Shown here: positions 34,536 to 44,090 of the stretch, in pieces
Layout of the letters: each line of letters starts with the position of its first letter
Position numbering within the stretch: position 1 is the stretch's first letter
Assembly (NCBI RefSeq): GCF_007828865.1
Contig: NZ_VIVK01000001.1
Coordinates: forward strand, 4,588,001 to 4,652,000
DNA length: 64,000 nucleotides
Direction: 5' to 3'
DNA from: Kribbella amoyensis
GTDB lineage: Bacteria > Actinomycetota > Actinomycetes > Propionibacteriales > Kribbellaceae
The notes under the pieces: model-generated
The model's input: the letters and a program-made list of their open reading frames with translations, nothing else
Databases searched by the model: none
What the model was told of the DNA's origin: nothing
Program-made: the position numbers and the translations under genes

Positions 34536-35375
34536 ATGACTCTGTTCAACTACAGCCCGATCACTGAACGCCCACCGATCGCCTGGCCTGACGGTAAGCG
34601 GGTCGCCTTCTATGTCGGACTCAATCTCGAGCACTTCCTGCCCGGAGAGCCGTCAACCAGTATCTGGCCACTCGACGTCACACCCGACCCGCTGAACCAC
34701 GGCTGGCGGGACTACGGCGCGCGGGTCGGAATCTGGCGGACGATCGACATCCTCGACCGCTACGGGATTCGCGCCAGCGCACTGGTCAACTCGATGGTTG
34801 TCGAGCACAACCCGCAGATCATCCGGGCCGGCGTCGAGCGGGACTGGGCATGGCTTGCGCACGGCCAGACCAACTCGATCCTGCACACCGGCTACCTGCC
34901 GGACGACGAGCGCCCCATCCTGACCGAAATCACGACCGCGATCGAGTCCGCCACCGGCCGGAGGCCGAGAGGGTGGATGGGGCCGGCACTCACCGAGACT
35001 GTCAATACGCCGGCGCTGCTGCGGGAGCATGGCTACCAGTACGTCCTCGACTGGACCAATGACGACCAGCCCTACCATCTGAACGTCCCCGGAATGATCA
35101 GCGTGCCGTACACCGTCGAACTCAATGATCTTGGGTTGTTCCTCCGCGGCCTGAGCGGTCCCGACTTTCTCCAGATGGTCAAGGACCAGTTCGACGTACT
35201 ACGCGACGAGTCGGCCGCGAGCGGTCGAGTGATGGCACTCGCGCTGCATCCGTTCGTCATCGGTCAGGCGTTCCGTGCGAAGTACCTCGACCTCGCGCTG
35301 GAGTACATCGCCGCGCGGCCAGATGTCTGGCTGACGACCTCGGACGAGATCGCAACCCACTATCTGACGAGCTGA
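34536..35375 (+). CDS. Polysaccharide deacetylase (NodB/PuuE-like) family protein
   Basis: 279 residues. The fold is that of the allantoinase/peptidoglycan-deacetylase-like branch: RVAFYVGLNLEHFLPG, YGARVGIWRTIDILDRYGIRASALVNSMVVE, WLAHGQTNS and GWMGPALTETVNTPALLREHGYQYVLDWTNDDQPY. The ending ALALHPFVIGQAFRAKYLDLALEYI holds the conserved HP. Acts on an amide bond in a sugar or purine-like substrate, not identifiable here. Expression is probably activated by the divergent MerR protein. Confidence 0.9.
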   Translation: MTLFNYSPITERPPIAWPDGKRVAFYVGLNLEHFLPGEPSTSIWPLDVTPDPLNHGWRDYGARVGIWRTIDILDRYGIRASALVNSMVVEHNPQIIRAGVERDWAWLAHGQTNSILHTGYLPDDERPILTEITTAIESATGRRPRGWMGPALTETVNTPALLREHGYQYVLDWTNDDQPYHLNVPGMISVPYTVELNDLGLFLRGLSGPDFLQMVKDQFDVLRDESAASGRVMALALHPFVIGQAFRAKYLDLALEYIAARPDVWLTTSDEIATHYLTS

Positions 35376-35434
35376 GACCAAGGTCGACACGTCGGCGCCC
35401 AGGCGGATCGCGGTGGTGGCCGAGGTGGATGCCG

Positions 35435-36325
35435 TTACTGCTTGAGGGCCGCGGCGATGGCTTGGTCGGCGGTGGGGTGGTCGAAGGTGAAGTTGGTGGA
35501 CTCCAGCTTCTGGGGGAGGACTCGGTTGCTGCCGAGGAGTTCCCACGCGAATTCGCCGAGGACGGTGGTGAGGACGAAGGACGGCACCGGGATGGCGGCC
35601 GGGCGGTGGAGGGCCCCGGCCAGCGACTTGGTGAACTCCTTGTTGGTCACGGGGTTCGGGAGGGTGAGGTTGACCGGGCCCTCGACGGACTCGGTCTCGG
35701 CGACGTGGCGGACCGCGCGGAGCCAGTCGGTGAGGGAGATGACGGGGAAGTACTGATCACCGGAGCCGAGGCGGCCGCCGAAGCCCAGACGGAAGGGGAG
35801 AGACATGAGCTGAAAGGCGGGCGCGGCATGGTCGAGGACTACGCCGGTACGAAGGGCCGCAACGCGGACGCCGGCTTCACGGGCCGGGTCGGCGGCCCCT
35901 TCCCAGAGGCGGACCACGTCGGAGAGGAAGCCATCGCCCAGCTCGGACTCTTCGGTCAGGATGCGGTCGCCGCAGTCCTTGCCGTAGCCGCCGACGCCGC
36001 TCTGGGTGAGGAAGACGGGCTTCCGATCCAGCTTCGCGGCGGCTGCCGCCAGCGTGCCGGTGGTGCTGACGCGGCTCTCACGGATGACGTTGCGGTACTT
36101 CGGGGTCCACGGGCGGCCGATGTTCGCACCGGCCAGGTTGATGAGGACGTCGGCGTCCTCGAGGGCGGTCGGGTCGAGAGTGCCCGCGGCCGGGTCCCAG
36201 CGGACCTCACTGGGCTGGCTCGGCGCACGACGGACCAGGCGGGTCACCTGGTGCCCGTCGGCCAGCAGGTCACGCGCGAGCGCCTTGCCGAGGAAACCGG
36301 ACGAACCGGCCAGCACGTACTTCAT
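35435..36325 (-). CDS. TIGR01777-type NAD-dependent epimerase/dehydratase
   Basis: 296 residues from the ATG at 36325, behind GGGAGGA. The Rossmann loop is MKYVLAGSSGFLGKALARDLL, then VLINLAGANIGRPWTPKYRNVIRESRV, diagnostic of this YfcH/SULA-like family. FLTQSGVGGYG and RTGVVLD follow. The C-terminal half holds the DUF1731-like segment ending VLPQKLESTNFTFDHPTADQAIAAAL. The substrate is unknown. In actinobacteria this gene often sits between sucB and lipB, as here. Confidence 0.9.
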   Translation of the reverse strand: MKYVLAGSSGFLGKALARDLLADGHQVTRLVRRAPSQPSEVRWDPAAGTLDPTALEDADVLINLAGANIGRPWTPKYRNVIRESRVSTTGTLAAAAAKLDRKPVFLTQSGVGGYGKDCGDRILTEESELGDGFLSDVVRLWEGAADPAREAGVRVAALRTGVVLDHAAPAFQLMSLPFRLGFGGRLGSGDQYFPVISLTDWLRAVRHVAETESVEGPVNLTLPNPVTNKEFTKSLAGALHRPAAIPVPSFVLTTVLGEFAWELLGSNRVLPQKLESTNFTFDHPTADQAIAAALKQ

Positions 36326-36693
36326 CTCGGATCCTCCCGGGATCGCCCTGTTCGCCATCCAACGCCAACGGTCCGCACGGTACTCCGCGCGCACCAACCG
36401 TCCCTCCAAAGCCGCGTCTTCACCTCCGACGCGGCCACCAGCAACAACTACCCACCACTCACCAATCCACGCCCCAGCCCAGCTCGGCCAGCCCGCCTCT
36501 GACTAGCTCGCGGAGTCGTCTGCCCCTTTGCTACCTGCTGATGAGTCGCATCGGTCGCCGACGCGCCGGGCGACGGCTGCGGGACTGGGTCGCGGTCGGT
36601 GGAAGTAGCTGGGGGCAACGAAAGCCGGCCCGCCGCGGTGGGCGGCGGGCCGGCTTCAGGTCGTGCTTGAGTCAGCTGGTGCTGACGGCAACC
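36326..36693. other. Gene-free region between epimerase and sucB
   Basis: 368 bp. It contains the epimerase upstream region and, at 36622-36656, the sucB terminator hairpin. No other gene, RNA or repeat is supported; a small open frame beginning ATG at 36541 has no family features and runs on antisense to sucB. Confidence 0.6.
36622..36656. terminator. Terminator hairpin downstream of sucB
   Basis: A 15-bp perfect stem, AAGCCGGCCCGCCGC (36622-36636) with its complement at 36642-36656 and a 5-nt loop. It lies 38 bp past the sucB stop. Confidence 0.85.
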
Positions 36694-38553
36694 TCAGACG
36701 TCGAACTGGGCTTCTTCGAGGCGCTGCTTGACCGCGGTCAGGTAGCGGGCCGCGTCAGCGCCGTCGACGATGCGGTGGTCGTAGGTGAGGGCCAGGTACA
36801 CCATCTGGCGGATGGCGATGGTCTCACCGAGCTCCGGGTGGGTGATGACGACCGGGCGCTTGACCACGGCACCGGTGCCGAGCATGCCGACCTGGGGCTG
36901 GTTCAGGATCGGGGTGTCGAACAGGGCGCCGCGGCTGCCGGTGTTCGTGATCGTGAACGTGCCACCGGCCATCTCGTCCGGCAGCACCTTGTTGTTGCGG
37001 GTGCGGTCGGCGAGGTCGGCGATCTTCTTCGCCAGGCCGGCGATGTTCAGGTCACCGGCGTTGTGGACGACCGGGACCATCAGGCCCTTCTCCGCGTCGA
37101 CGGCGATGCCGAGGTGCTCGGCGGCGTGGTAGGTGACCTCGCCCTTCTCGTCGTCGATCGAGGCGTTCAGCTTCGGGTACTGCTTGAGCGCGTCCACCGC
37201 GGCCAGGGCGAAGAACGGCAGGAAGGACAGCTTGACGCCCTCGCGGGCCTGGAATTCGGCCTTCTTCGCGTTCCGCAGCTTGGCGATCTCGGTGACGTCG
37301 ACCTCGACCACGGTGGTCAGCTGGGCCGACACCTTGAGCGAGTTGACCATGTGGTTCGCGATGGCCTTGCGGATCCGGCTCATCTTCTCGGTCGTACCGC
37401 GCAGCGGGCTGATCGCCGGCGCCGCGGACTTCGCCTGGCCGGCGGCCGGGGCCTCGGCGGCAGGCGCCGGGGCGGCCTTCTTCGCCTCGGCGGCGGCGAT
37501 GACATCCTGCTTGCGGATCCGGCCACCGACGCCGGTGCCCTGGACCGACCCGAGGTCGACCTGGTGCTCGGCGGCGAGCTTGCGGACCAGCGGGGTCACG
37601 TAGTTCGGGCCCTCGGAGGAGGAACCGTTCGACGCGGCCGCCGGAGCCGACGGGGCCGGAGCCGACGCAGCCGGAGCCGCGGCGGGAGCGGACTGCGGAG
37701 CCGGCGCAGCGGCCGGGGCCGGAGCCGCGGCAGGAGCAGCAGCGGGAGCCGGAGCGGCCTGCGGAGCCGGTGCAGGAGCAGCAGCGGGAGCCGGAGCAGC
37801 AGCCGGGGCCTCGGCAGCGGGGGCCTCAGCGGCGGGAGCCGGGGCAGCCTCCGGGGCGGGGGCCTCGGCCGGGGCGGGCGCCGCGTCGCCGGAACCGACG
37901 ACGGCCAGCTCGGCGCCGACCTCGACGGTCTCGTCCTCGGCGACCTTGATCTCGAGCAGCTTGCCCGCGACCGGCGACGGGATCTCGGTGTCGACCTTGT
38001 CGGTGGAGACCTCGAGCAGCGGCTCGTCCACCGCCACATCGTCGCCGACCTGCTTCAGCCAGCGGGTCACGGTGCCCTCGGTGACGCTCTCACCCAGCGC
38101 GGGCAGCGTCACCGGCGTACCGGAACCCGACCCAGCGGCGGGGGCGGCCTCAGCGGCGGGGGCTTCGGCGGCCGGAGCCGGAGCGGCCTCCTCGGCGGGC
38201 GCAGCCTCAGCGGCCGGAGCCGGGGCAGCCTCCTCAGCAGGGGCCTCCTCGGCGCGAGCCGGAGCGGCCTCGGCAGGGGCGGCCTCGGCGGGGGCCGAGG
38301 AGCCGGTACTCTCGCCGGCGTCGCCGACGACGGCCAGCTCGGCGCCGACCTCGACGGTCTCGTCCTCGGCGGCCTTGATCTCCAGCAGGGTGCCGGCCAC
38401 CGGCGAGGGGATCTCGGTGTCGACCTTGTCGGTCGAGACCTCCAGCAGGGGCTCGTCGACGGCTACCGTGTCGCCGACCTGCTTGAGCCAGCGGGTGACG
38501 GTTCCTTCGGTGACGCTCTCCCCGAGGGCCGGCAGGGTTACAGAGGTCGGCAT
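36694..38553 (-). CDS. sucB: Dihydrolipoamide acyltransferase (E2) with two lipoyl domains
   Basis: 619 residues. Two lipoyl domains (about 4-77 and 147-222) carry TDKVDTE with lipoyl-lysines Lys43 and Lys186. They are joined and followed by long Ala/Pro/Glu linkers. The peripheral-subunit-binding domain reads [32 protein letters not shown], and the catalytic domain ends in [15 protein letters not shown] with the active His and Asp. Usually annotated SucB, but in actinobacteria this protein is typically the E2 of pyruvate dehydrogenase, because the 2-oxoglutarate complex uses the Kgd/OdhA fusion. lpd follows the same strand just upstream (102-bp gap). Confidence 0.95.
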   Translation of the reverse strand: MPTSVTLPALGESVTEGTVTRWLKQVGDTVAVDEPLLEVSTDKVDTEIPSPVAGTLLEIKAAEDETVEVGAELAVVGDAGESTGSSAPAEAAPAEAAPARAEEAPAEEAAPAPAAEAAPAEEAAPAPAAEAPAAEAAPAAGSGSGTPVTLPALGESVTEGTVTRWLKQVGDDVAVDEPLLEVSTDKVDTEIPSPVAGKLLEIKVAEDETVEVGAELAVVGSGDAAPAPAEAPAPEAAPAPAAEAPAAEAPAAAPAPAAAPAPAPQAAPAPAAAPAAAPAPAAAPAPQSAPAAAPAASAPAPSAPAAASNGSSSEGPNYVTPLVRKLAAEHQVDLGSVQGTGVGGRIRKQDVIAAAEAKKAAPAPAAEAPAAGQAKSAAPAISPLRGTTEKMSRIRKAIANHMVNSLKVSAQLTTVVEVDVTEIAKLRNAKKAEFQAREGVKLSFLPFFALAAVDALKQYPKLNASIDDEKGEVTYHAAEHLGIAVDAEKGLMVPVVHNAGDLNIAGLAKKIADLADRTRNNKVLPDEMAGGTFTITNTGSRGALFDTPILNQPQVGMLGTGAVVKRPVVITHPELGETIAIRQMVYLALTYDHRIVDGADAARYLTAVKQRLEEAQFDV

Positions 38554-38655
38554 GACGGTGGTTGCTCCTTCGTCTGATCGGACTCGTTGTCAGCCTACGG
38601 TGTCGCGCGCGCCAACCGGAGCCGGGTCACCCGGTGACCGGAACCGGCCGCGCCG

Positions 38656-40038
38656 TCAGTCGTGGAAGTGCAGCGGCTTCCCGGCCAGCGCCAGGTGCGC
38701 CTCGCCGAGGGCCTCGTTCTGGGTCGGGTGGGCGTGCACCAGCGGGGCCACGTCGGCCGGGTACGCCTCCCAGTTGTAGATCAGCTGGGCCTCGCCGATC
38801 AGTTCGCCGACCCGGGAGCCGACCATGTGCAGGCCGACCACGGCGCCGTCCTTGGCCCGGACCAGCTTGACGAAGCCCTGGGTCTTGAGGATCTGGCTCT
38901 TGCCGTTGCCGCCCAGGTTGTAGTTGAGCACCTCGACGTCGCCGTACTTCGCCTTCGCCTGCTCCTCGGTGAGTCCGACGGACGCGACCTCGGGCTCGGA
39001 GTACGTGACCCGTGGGATGCCGGCCTCGTCGATCGGGGTCGGGTTCAGCCCGGCGAGGTGCTCGGCGACGAAGATGCCCTGCTGGAAGCCGCGGTGCGCG
39101 AGCTGCAGCCCCGGCACGATGTCGCCGACCGCGTACACGCCCGGCACACTCGTCCGCAGGTGCTCGTCGACGGTCACGAACCCGCGATCCAGGGCGACGC
39201 CGACCTCCTCGTACCCGAGGCCGCTGGTGTTCGGGCCGCGGCCGACGGCGACCAGCAGCACCTCGGCCTCGATCACCTCACCACCCGCGACGGTCACCTT
39301 CACGCCGTTCTCGGAAGTCTCGACGGACTCGAACGGCGTGCCCGTCCTGAACGCGATCTTGCGCTTGCGGAATGCTCGCTCCAACGTCTTGCCGCAGTCC
39401 GCGTCCTCGGCCGGAACCAGCCGGGGGAGCGCCTCGACGATCGTCACCTTGGTCCCGAACGACGTCCACGCGCTGGCGAACTCCACCCCGATCACGCCAC
39501 CGCCGAGCACCACCGCGGACTCCGGCACCCGGTCCAGCGTCAGCGCGTGCTCGCTGGCGATGACGTGCCGGCCGTCCACTTCGAGCCCGGGCAGCGACTT
39601 CGAGTACGACCCGGAGGCGAGGATGACGTTCTTCCCGGTGTACGTCGCACCGGCGACCTCGACCGTCGTCGGCGACGTGAGCCGGCCCTCGCCCTCGATC
39701 ACGGTGATGCCGCGAGCCTTGATCTGGCCCTGCAGCCCCTTGAACAACCGGTCGACGATGCCGTCCTTGTACTTGTTCACGCCGCCCATGTCGACACCCT
39801 CGAGCGTCGTCCGGACCCCGAACTGCTCACCCTCGCGGGCCGAGTCGGCCACCTCGGCGGCGTGCAGCAGCGCCTTGGTGGGGATACAGCCGCGGTGCAG
39901 GCAGGTACCGCCCAGCTTGTCCTTCTCCACCAGCGCCACCGACAGGCCGAGGGTCGCGGCCCGCAGTGCGGCGGCGTACCCACCGCTGCCGCCGCCGAGG
40001 ATCACCAGGTCGTACGTGCTGTCTGCCGTGTTCGTCAC
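38656..40038 (-). CDS. lpdA: Dihydrolipoyl dehydrogenase (E3)
   Basis: 460 residues, GTG start behind GGAGGA. FAD motif VILGGGSGGYAAALRAA, redox-active disulfide Cys46/Cys51 in GGTCLHRGCIPTK, NAD motif VVLGGGVIGVEFAS, and C-terminal active base His in HAHPTQNEALGEAH. It reoxidises dihydrolipoyl groups of E2 proteins and the glycine-cleavage H protein and passes electrons to NAD. It precedes sucB on the same strand, the E3-E2 order being consistent with a shared transcript. Confidence 0.97.
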   Translation of the reverse strand: MTNTADSTYDLVILGGGSGGYAAALRAATLGLSVALVEKDKLGGTCLHRGCIPTKALLHAAEVADSAREGEQFGVRTTLEGVDMGGVNKYKDGIVDRLFKGLQGQIKARGITVIEGEGRLTSPTTVEVAGATYTGKNVILASGSYSKSLPGLEVDGRHVIASEHALTLDRVPESAVVLGGGVIGVEFASAWTSFGTKVTIVEALPRLVPAEDADCGKTLERAFRKRKIAFRTGTPFESVETSENGVKVTVAGGEVIEAEVLLVAVGRGPNTSGLGYEEVGVALDRGFVTVDEHLRTSVPGVYAVGDIVPGLQLAHRGFQQGIFVAEHLAGLNPTPIDEAGIPRVTYSEPEVASVGLTEEQAKAKYGDVEVLNYNLGGNGKSQILKTQGFVKLVRAKDGAVVGLHMVGSRVGELIGEAQLIYNWEAYPADVAPLVHAHPTQNEALGEAHLALAGKPLHFHD

Positions 40039-40310
40039 GAGTTCCTCCGTGGGCTTCTGGTCGGCGGGGCGGCCCCGGATCGCGGAGTACCGGCCCGGGC
40101 GTCATCTTGTCACCGTCACCCCGCTCCGCGCCGCCCGGGATGCCCGGTGAGACAACTTCCGGGGCGTTGTCGGCGTCGTAGCTGGTGACCACTCGCGTAC
40201 TGCGTGCTGCCGGCGTGGCGTGGTCGAGCTGTCGTACCGGCCGGGGGCGGGCGTTTCGTTGGTGGGCGTGGTGCTGGGAGGGACTTGCGGTGATAGGGGA
40301 CACTTACGTC

Positions 40311-40628
40311 ATGAAGTGGTTCGGTCGCCGGCAGAGGCCGGGCACGATGCGCCGGTCGGACAATCCGGACCAGGCGCACCTCCGGGAGTTCGCCCAGACG
40401 CGGCAGGGCGTCGAGGGGTTCGTCGAGCCGCGCACGGCGGTGACGGACTACACGATGCTGCTTGTCGCCATCGACGGCGAGTGGACGCGGCGCCGCGTGC
40501 CGTCGGTCGAGTGGGCCCACTCCTTCGCCAACAAGCTGGGCATCCCGTCGTACGACGCGGCCGTCGTCGGCTATCCACCCCGCATGCGCGAGTACAACGC
40601 CCGCCAGAAGAAGAACGGCCTGGCCTGA
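40311..40628 (+). CDS. Small conserved actinobacterial hypothetical protein
   Basis: 105 residues. KWFGRRQRPGTMRRSDNPDQAHLREFAQTRQGVEGFVEPRTAVTDYTMLLVAIDGEWTRRRVPSVEWAHSFANKLGIPSYDAAVVGYPPRMREY matches a short conserved protein often near lpd/sucB; no enzymatic motif is seen. Start choice: ATG at 40311 matches my memory of the family, but a GTG at 40290 has the better ribosome site (GGGAGGG at 40276-40282) and would add seven residues. Confidence 0.75.
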   Translation: MKWFGRRQRPGTMRRSDNPDQAHLREFAQTRQGVEGFVEPRTAVTDYTMLLVAIDGEWTRRRVPSVEWAHSFANKLGIPSYDAAVVGYPPRMREYNARQKKNGLA

Positions 40629-40856
40629 CCACGACCAACCTCGCACGCGGATTCAGCTAGTTGGCGCGGCGGTCAGCTGATCGCTGGTCTGGGGGGCTGG
40701 GGACGCGAGCATGCTCGTCTGTGGGTCGTACACCCACCTGTGGAGCCCGGTCAGCTATCTGCTCAGAGCAACCCGCGCCGCCGGCAACCAACGGTTGGAA
40801 CGGCCGAGCCGCCGGGGCCCTCAGGCTTCCGGCGGCTCGGGTGGTACTGCACTACT

Positions 40857-42350
40857 TCAGGCTGTGGCTGCGGCCAGCTCTACCAGGGTTCGGACTGCGT
40901 AGCCGGTGCCGCCGGTGGGGGTGTAACCGGAGGGGCCGCCGTCGTTGAAGGCCGGGCCCGCTACGTCGAGGTGGACCCAGTCGATGCCTTCTTCGACGAA
41001 GTCGCCCAGGAAGGCTGCTGCCGCCAGCGCGCCGCCCCACGGCTCGCCGGTGATGTTGGCCAGGTCGGCGACCTTGGAGTGGTTCTTGAGCTTGTCCAGC
41101 ATCTCGGCGGGGATCGGCAGCGGCCACATCGCCTCGCCCGCGGCCAGGGCGGCGTCCACCACGCGCTCGCGGGCGGTGTCGGTGTTCGCGAAGGCGCCCG
41201 CCACCTTGGTGCCGAGGGCAACGACGCAGGCGCCGGTCAGGGTGGCCACGTCGACGATCAGGTCGGGCTGGTCCTCGGACGCCCGGACCAGCGCGTCGCC
41301 GAGGACGAGGCGGCCCTCGGCGTCGGTGTTCAGCACCTCGACCGTCTTGCCGCCGTACATCGTCAGCACGTCGGACGGCCGCGCCGCCGAACCGGACGGC
41401 ATGTTCTCCGCCATCGCGGCGTACGTGGTGACCTGGACCGGCAGGCCGAGCCGCGCGATCGCCAGGGTCGCGCCGACGACGGCGGCCGCGCCGGCCATGT
41501 CCGCCTTCATGCTGATCATGCCGCTCGCGGTCTTCAGCGACAGGCCGCCGGAGTCGAACGTGATGCCCTTGCCCACGTACGCGAGGTGGGTGACCGGCTT
41601 CTTCGGCGTGTAGCTGATCCGGATCAGCCGCGGCGGGTGGCTCGAGCCCTGGCCGACGCCGAGGATGCCGCCGTACCCGCCCTTGGCCAGCGCCTTCTCG
41701 TCCAGCACCTCGACCTTGACGCCGTACTCCTTGCCGAGTTTCTGCACGTGCTCGGCGAACTCGGCCGGGTGCAGGTCGGACGGCGGCATGTTCACCCAGT
41801 CGCGCACCTGGTGCACCGCGTCGGCGACGATCGAGGCCCGCTCCAGCGCGGCCTTGGCGTCCTTGTTCCGGGCCAGGTCGGTGAGCACCGTGAGGTTGCC
41901 GGGGGCGTCGTTGGTCGCCTCGGACTTGTACGCGGTGAACGCGTACCGCCCGATCAGCGCGCCCTCGGCGACGGCGCGGACGCAATCGGCGTCCGGCGTC
42001 GGCAGCGCGAACGCGACGGACTGGGAGGCCTTGGCAGCACGTACGCCCACTCCCGCCGCGGTCCGCAGGTCCTCGGTCTTCAGCTCGCCGTCCGGGGCGG
42101 TGCCGAGGCCGACCGCGACCAGCAGCGCCGACTTGCCGGGCTTCGGGCCGGGGACCTTGGTCACCTCGCCGGCCTTGCCGGTGGCGCCGAGCCCCGACAG
42201 CACCTCCACCAGCTTGCCGTCGTACGCGGCGTTCAGCGACTCGGTGCCGGCCGGCAGGGCGACGCCGCCGTCGAGCTTGACGACGCCGATGACGACGACG
42301 TCGGTCTTGACGCTCGCCGCATCGGACTTGCTCAGGGTGATGGTGCTCAC
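40857..42350 (-). CDS. pepA: Leucyl aminopeptidase (M17)
   Basis: 497 residues from the GTG at 42350 behind TGAGGA; the frame is open to 42410 but without conservation. The C-terminal catalytic domain shows the two-metal site: GKGITFDSGGLSLK (Lys and Asp), MKADMAGAAAV (Asp) and the family signature NTDAEGRLVLGDAL. GYTPTGGTGYAVRTL ends the protein. It is a cytoplasmic hexameric exopeptidase removing N-terminal residues in peptide turnover. It is divergent from gcvT. Confidence 0.96.
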   Translation of the reverse strand: MSTITLSKSDAASVKTDVVVIGVVKLDGGVALPAGTESLNAAYDGKLVEVLSGLGATGKAGEVTKVPGPKPGKSALLVAVGLGTAPDGELKTEDLRTAAGVGVRAAKASQSVAFALPTPDADCVRAVAEGALIGRYAFTAYKSEATNDAPGNLTVLTDLARNKDAKAALERASIVADAVHQVRDWVNMPPSDLHPAEFAEHVQKLGKEYGVKVEVLDEKALAKGGYGGILGVGQGSSHPPRLIRISYTPKKPVTHLAYVGKGITFDSGGLSLKTASGMISMKADMAGAAAVVGATLAIARLGLPVQVTTYAAMAENMPSGSAARPSDVLTMYGGKTVEVLNTDAEGRLVLGDALVRASEDQPDLIVDVATLTGACVVALGTKVAGAFANTDTARERVVDAALAAGEAMWPLPIPAEMLDKLKNHSKVADLANITGEPWGGALAAAAFLGDFVEEGIDWVHLDVAGPAFNDGGPSGYTPTGGTGYAVRTLVELAAATA

Positions 42351-42481
42351 GGAATCCTCAGTCCTCCTTGACCGGGTGGCAGATGTGCCCGGTCGTGACG
42401 GTACGTGCATGCTGCCTCCGCATGCTACGCGCCGGTGCCCCGCAGTGGCTTGCCCGACCGTCGCGGCAGGGCACGTTCAGG

Positions 42482-42487
42482 TAGGTT
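42482..42487 (+). promoter_or_regulatory. -10 box of a likely leaderless gcvT promoter
   Basis: TAGGTT stands exactly 7 nt before the ATG at 42495, and there is no ribosome site. No glycine riboswitch was recognised in the short region before it. Confidence 0.6.
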
Positions 42488-42494
42488 CCGCTCC

Positions 42495-43592
42495 ATGAGC
42501 ACCTTGAAGAAGTCCCCGCTGCACGAACGGCACGTCGCCCTGGGAGCCAAGTTCGCCGAGTTCGGCGGCTGGGAGATGCCGCTCGAGTACGGCGGGGTGG
42601 TGGCCGAGCACACCGCGGTCCGGACCGCGGTCGGTGTGTTCGACGTCAGCCACCTCGGCAAGGCGACCGTGACGGGTCCGGGCGCTGCGGCATACGTGAA
42701 CGCCTGCCTGACCAACGACCTGGGCAAGATCGCCTCCGGCCAGGCGCAGTACACGCTCTGCTGTGCGGAGGACGGCGGTGTGGTCGACGACCTGATCGCG
42801 TACCTGCACGCCGACGACAACGTGTTCCTGATCCCGAACGCGGCCAACACCGCCGAGGTGGTCCGGCGCCTGCAGGAGTCCGCGCCCGAGGGCGTCGAGG
42901 TGACGAACCGGCACGACGACTACGCGATCCTCGCGGTCCAGGGCACCCACAGCGACGAGGTGGTCTCCGCGCTCGGCCTGCCGATCGGCCACGACTACAT
43001 GGCTTTCGCGGTCGCCGACTTCTCCGGTACCCCGGTCGTCGTCTGCCGGACCGGGTACACCGGCGAGCGCGGGTACGAGCTCGTCGTCCCGAACGAGGCG
43101 GCCGTCGCCGTGTTCGACGCGATCCTGGCCGCGGGGGAGCAGTACGGCATCGTCCCGGCCGGTCTGGGCGCGCGGGACACCCTGCGGACCGAGATGGGCT
43201 ATCCGCTGCACGGGCAGGACATCTCGCCGAGCATCACCCCGGTGCAGGCGCGGTCCGGCTGGGCGGTCGGCTGGAAGAAGGAGCACTTCTGGGGCGACCA
43301 GGCCCTGCGTGCCGAGAAGGAGGCCGGCCCGGCCCGGATCCTGCGCGGCCTGCGCGCGGTCGGCCGGGGCATCCCGCGGCCGCACATGAACGTCGTCGGT
43401 CCCGACGGCGGCGCGCTCGGCGAGGTCACGTCGGGCACCTTCTCGCCGACCCTGAAGAAGGGCATCGCGCTGGCCCTGCTGGACGCGAGCGTCAAGGAGG
43501 GCGACCAGGTCGCCGTCGACATCCGCGGCCGGCAGGAGCTGTTCGACGTCGTGAAGCCCCCGTTCGTCACGGTCCACGTCCGCGAGAGCTGA
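42495..43592 (+). CDS. gcvT: Glycine cleavage system aminomethyltransferase (T protein)
   Basis: 365 residues from the ATG at 42495. Signatures are [76 protein letters not shown] and [20 protein letters not shown]. It passes the methylene from the aminomethyl-lipoyl H protein to tetrahydrofolate, releasing ammonia, with Lpd closing the cycle. gcvH and gcvP are not in the window. A hairpin 8 bp after the stop ends the unit. Confidence 0.97.
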   Translation: MSTLKKSPLHERHVALGAKFAEFGGWEMPLEYGGVVAEHTAVRTAVGVFDVSHLGKATVTGPGAAAYVNACLTNDLGKIASGQAQYTLCCAEDGGVVDDLIAYLHADDNVFLIPNAANTAEVVRRLQESAPEGVEVTNRHDDYAILAVQGTHSDEVVSALGLPIGHDYMAFAVADFSGTPVVVCRTGYTGERGYELVVPNEAAVAVFDAILAAGEQYGIVPAGLGARDTLRTEMGYPLHGQDISPSITPVQARSGWAVGWKKEHFWGDQALRAEKEAGPARILRGLRAVGRGIPRPHMNVVGPDGGALGEVTSGTFSPTLKKGIALALLDASVKEGDQVAVDIRGRQELFDVVKPPFVTVHVRES

Positions 43593-43600
43593 CCGGGCCA

Positions 43601-43639
43601 CGAAGCCCCGGCCGCCTCGACGAGGTGGCCGGGGCTTCG
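43601..43639 (+). terminator. Terminator hairpin after gcvT
   Basis: CGAAGCCCCGGCC (43601-43613) pairs with 43627-43639, and an inner CCTCG/CGAGG pair lies above a G/T mismatch. It begins 8 bp past the gcvT stop. Confidence 0.88.
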
Positions 43640-44090
43640 GTCTGCCCGGGGGAAGCGGTGCGGATTCCGGGGGCCTTGCGGCCGCCGTCTATGCTCTTCG
43701 ACGGCAGCTGAGCGGCCCGGAAAACGTCGTTTGATCACTCGCTGTAATGATCGACGAGCCGCTCAACTTTCTTCACGGTGTGTGACATTCTGGCACAAAT
43801 GGGCCAGTGTCGGTGCTGTGCCGCCGCTTTTCGTGGACGATCGGTTGCACACCGTAAGCATTGGAACGAAATGTACCGGTGCGATATGCGTTCCGGTAAC
43901 GATTTGTACACTGCTGCCGGACACCGCTGGTCTGCTGTCACATCGTCGGGCAGGCTAGCGCGCGGTTGTGGGGGACCGGGGTGTCAAGGGGATTTGCCCC
44001 GAACCACCGCAGGACCAAGGTTCGGCCCGATCTACAGACCGTGGCCGGACCGGCATCGGGAATCTGGCTGACAGAGCTGACGGAGCGCGA
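43640..44090. other. AT-richer region upstream of the oligopeptide ABC operon
   Basis: 451 bp without a supported gene. From about 43720 to 43910 the base composition is visibly lower in GC than the rest of the window, as expected for a regulated promoter region. A TACACT -10-like box is at 43897-43902. CGGAG at 44080-44084 is the ribosome site of the first operon gene. No riboswitch was recognised. Confidence 0.5.

Noticed and set aside
36541-36693. ATG at 36541 opening a long frame on the plus strand through the sucB region.
   Set aside because: It is the shadow of sucB, Gly/Arg/Ser repeats mirror the Ala/Pro linkers, and no independent motif is present.
42380-42494. Possible glycine riboswitch before gcvT.
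   Set aside because: No recognisable tandem aptamer motif, and the -10 box only 7 nt before the ATG leaves no room for a leader.
43640-44090. Small open frames in the opp upstream region.
   Set aside because: No ribosome sites, poor third-position GC and no motifs; better explained as promoter DNA.
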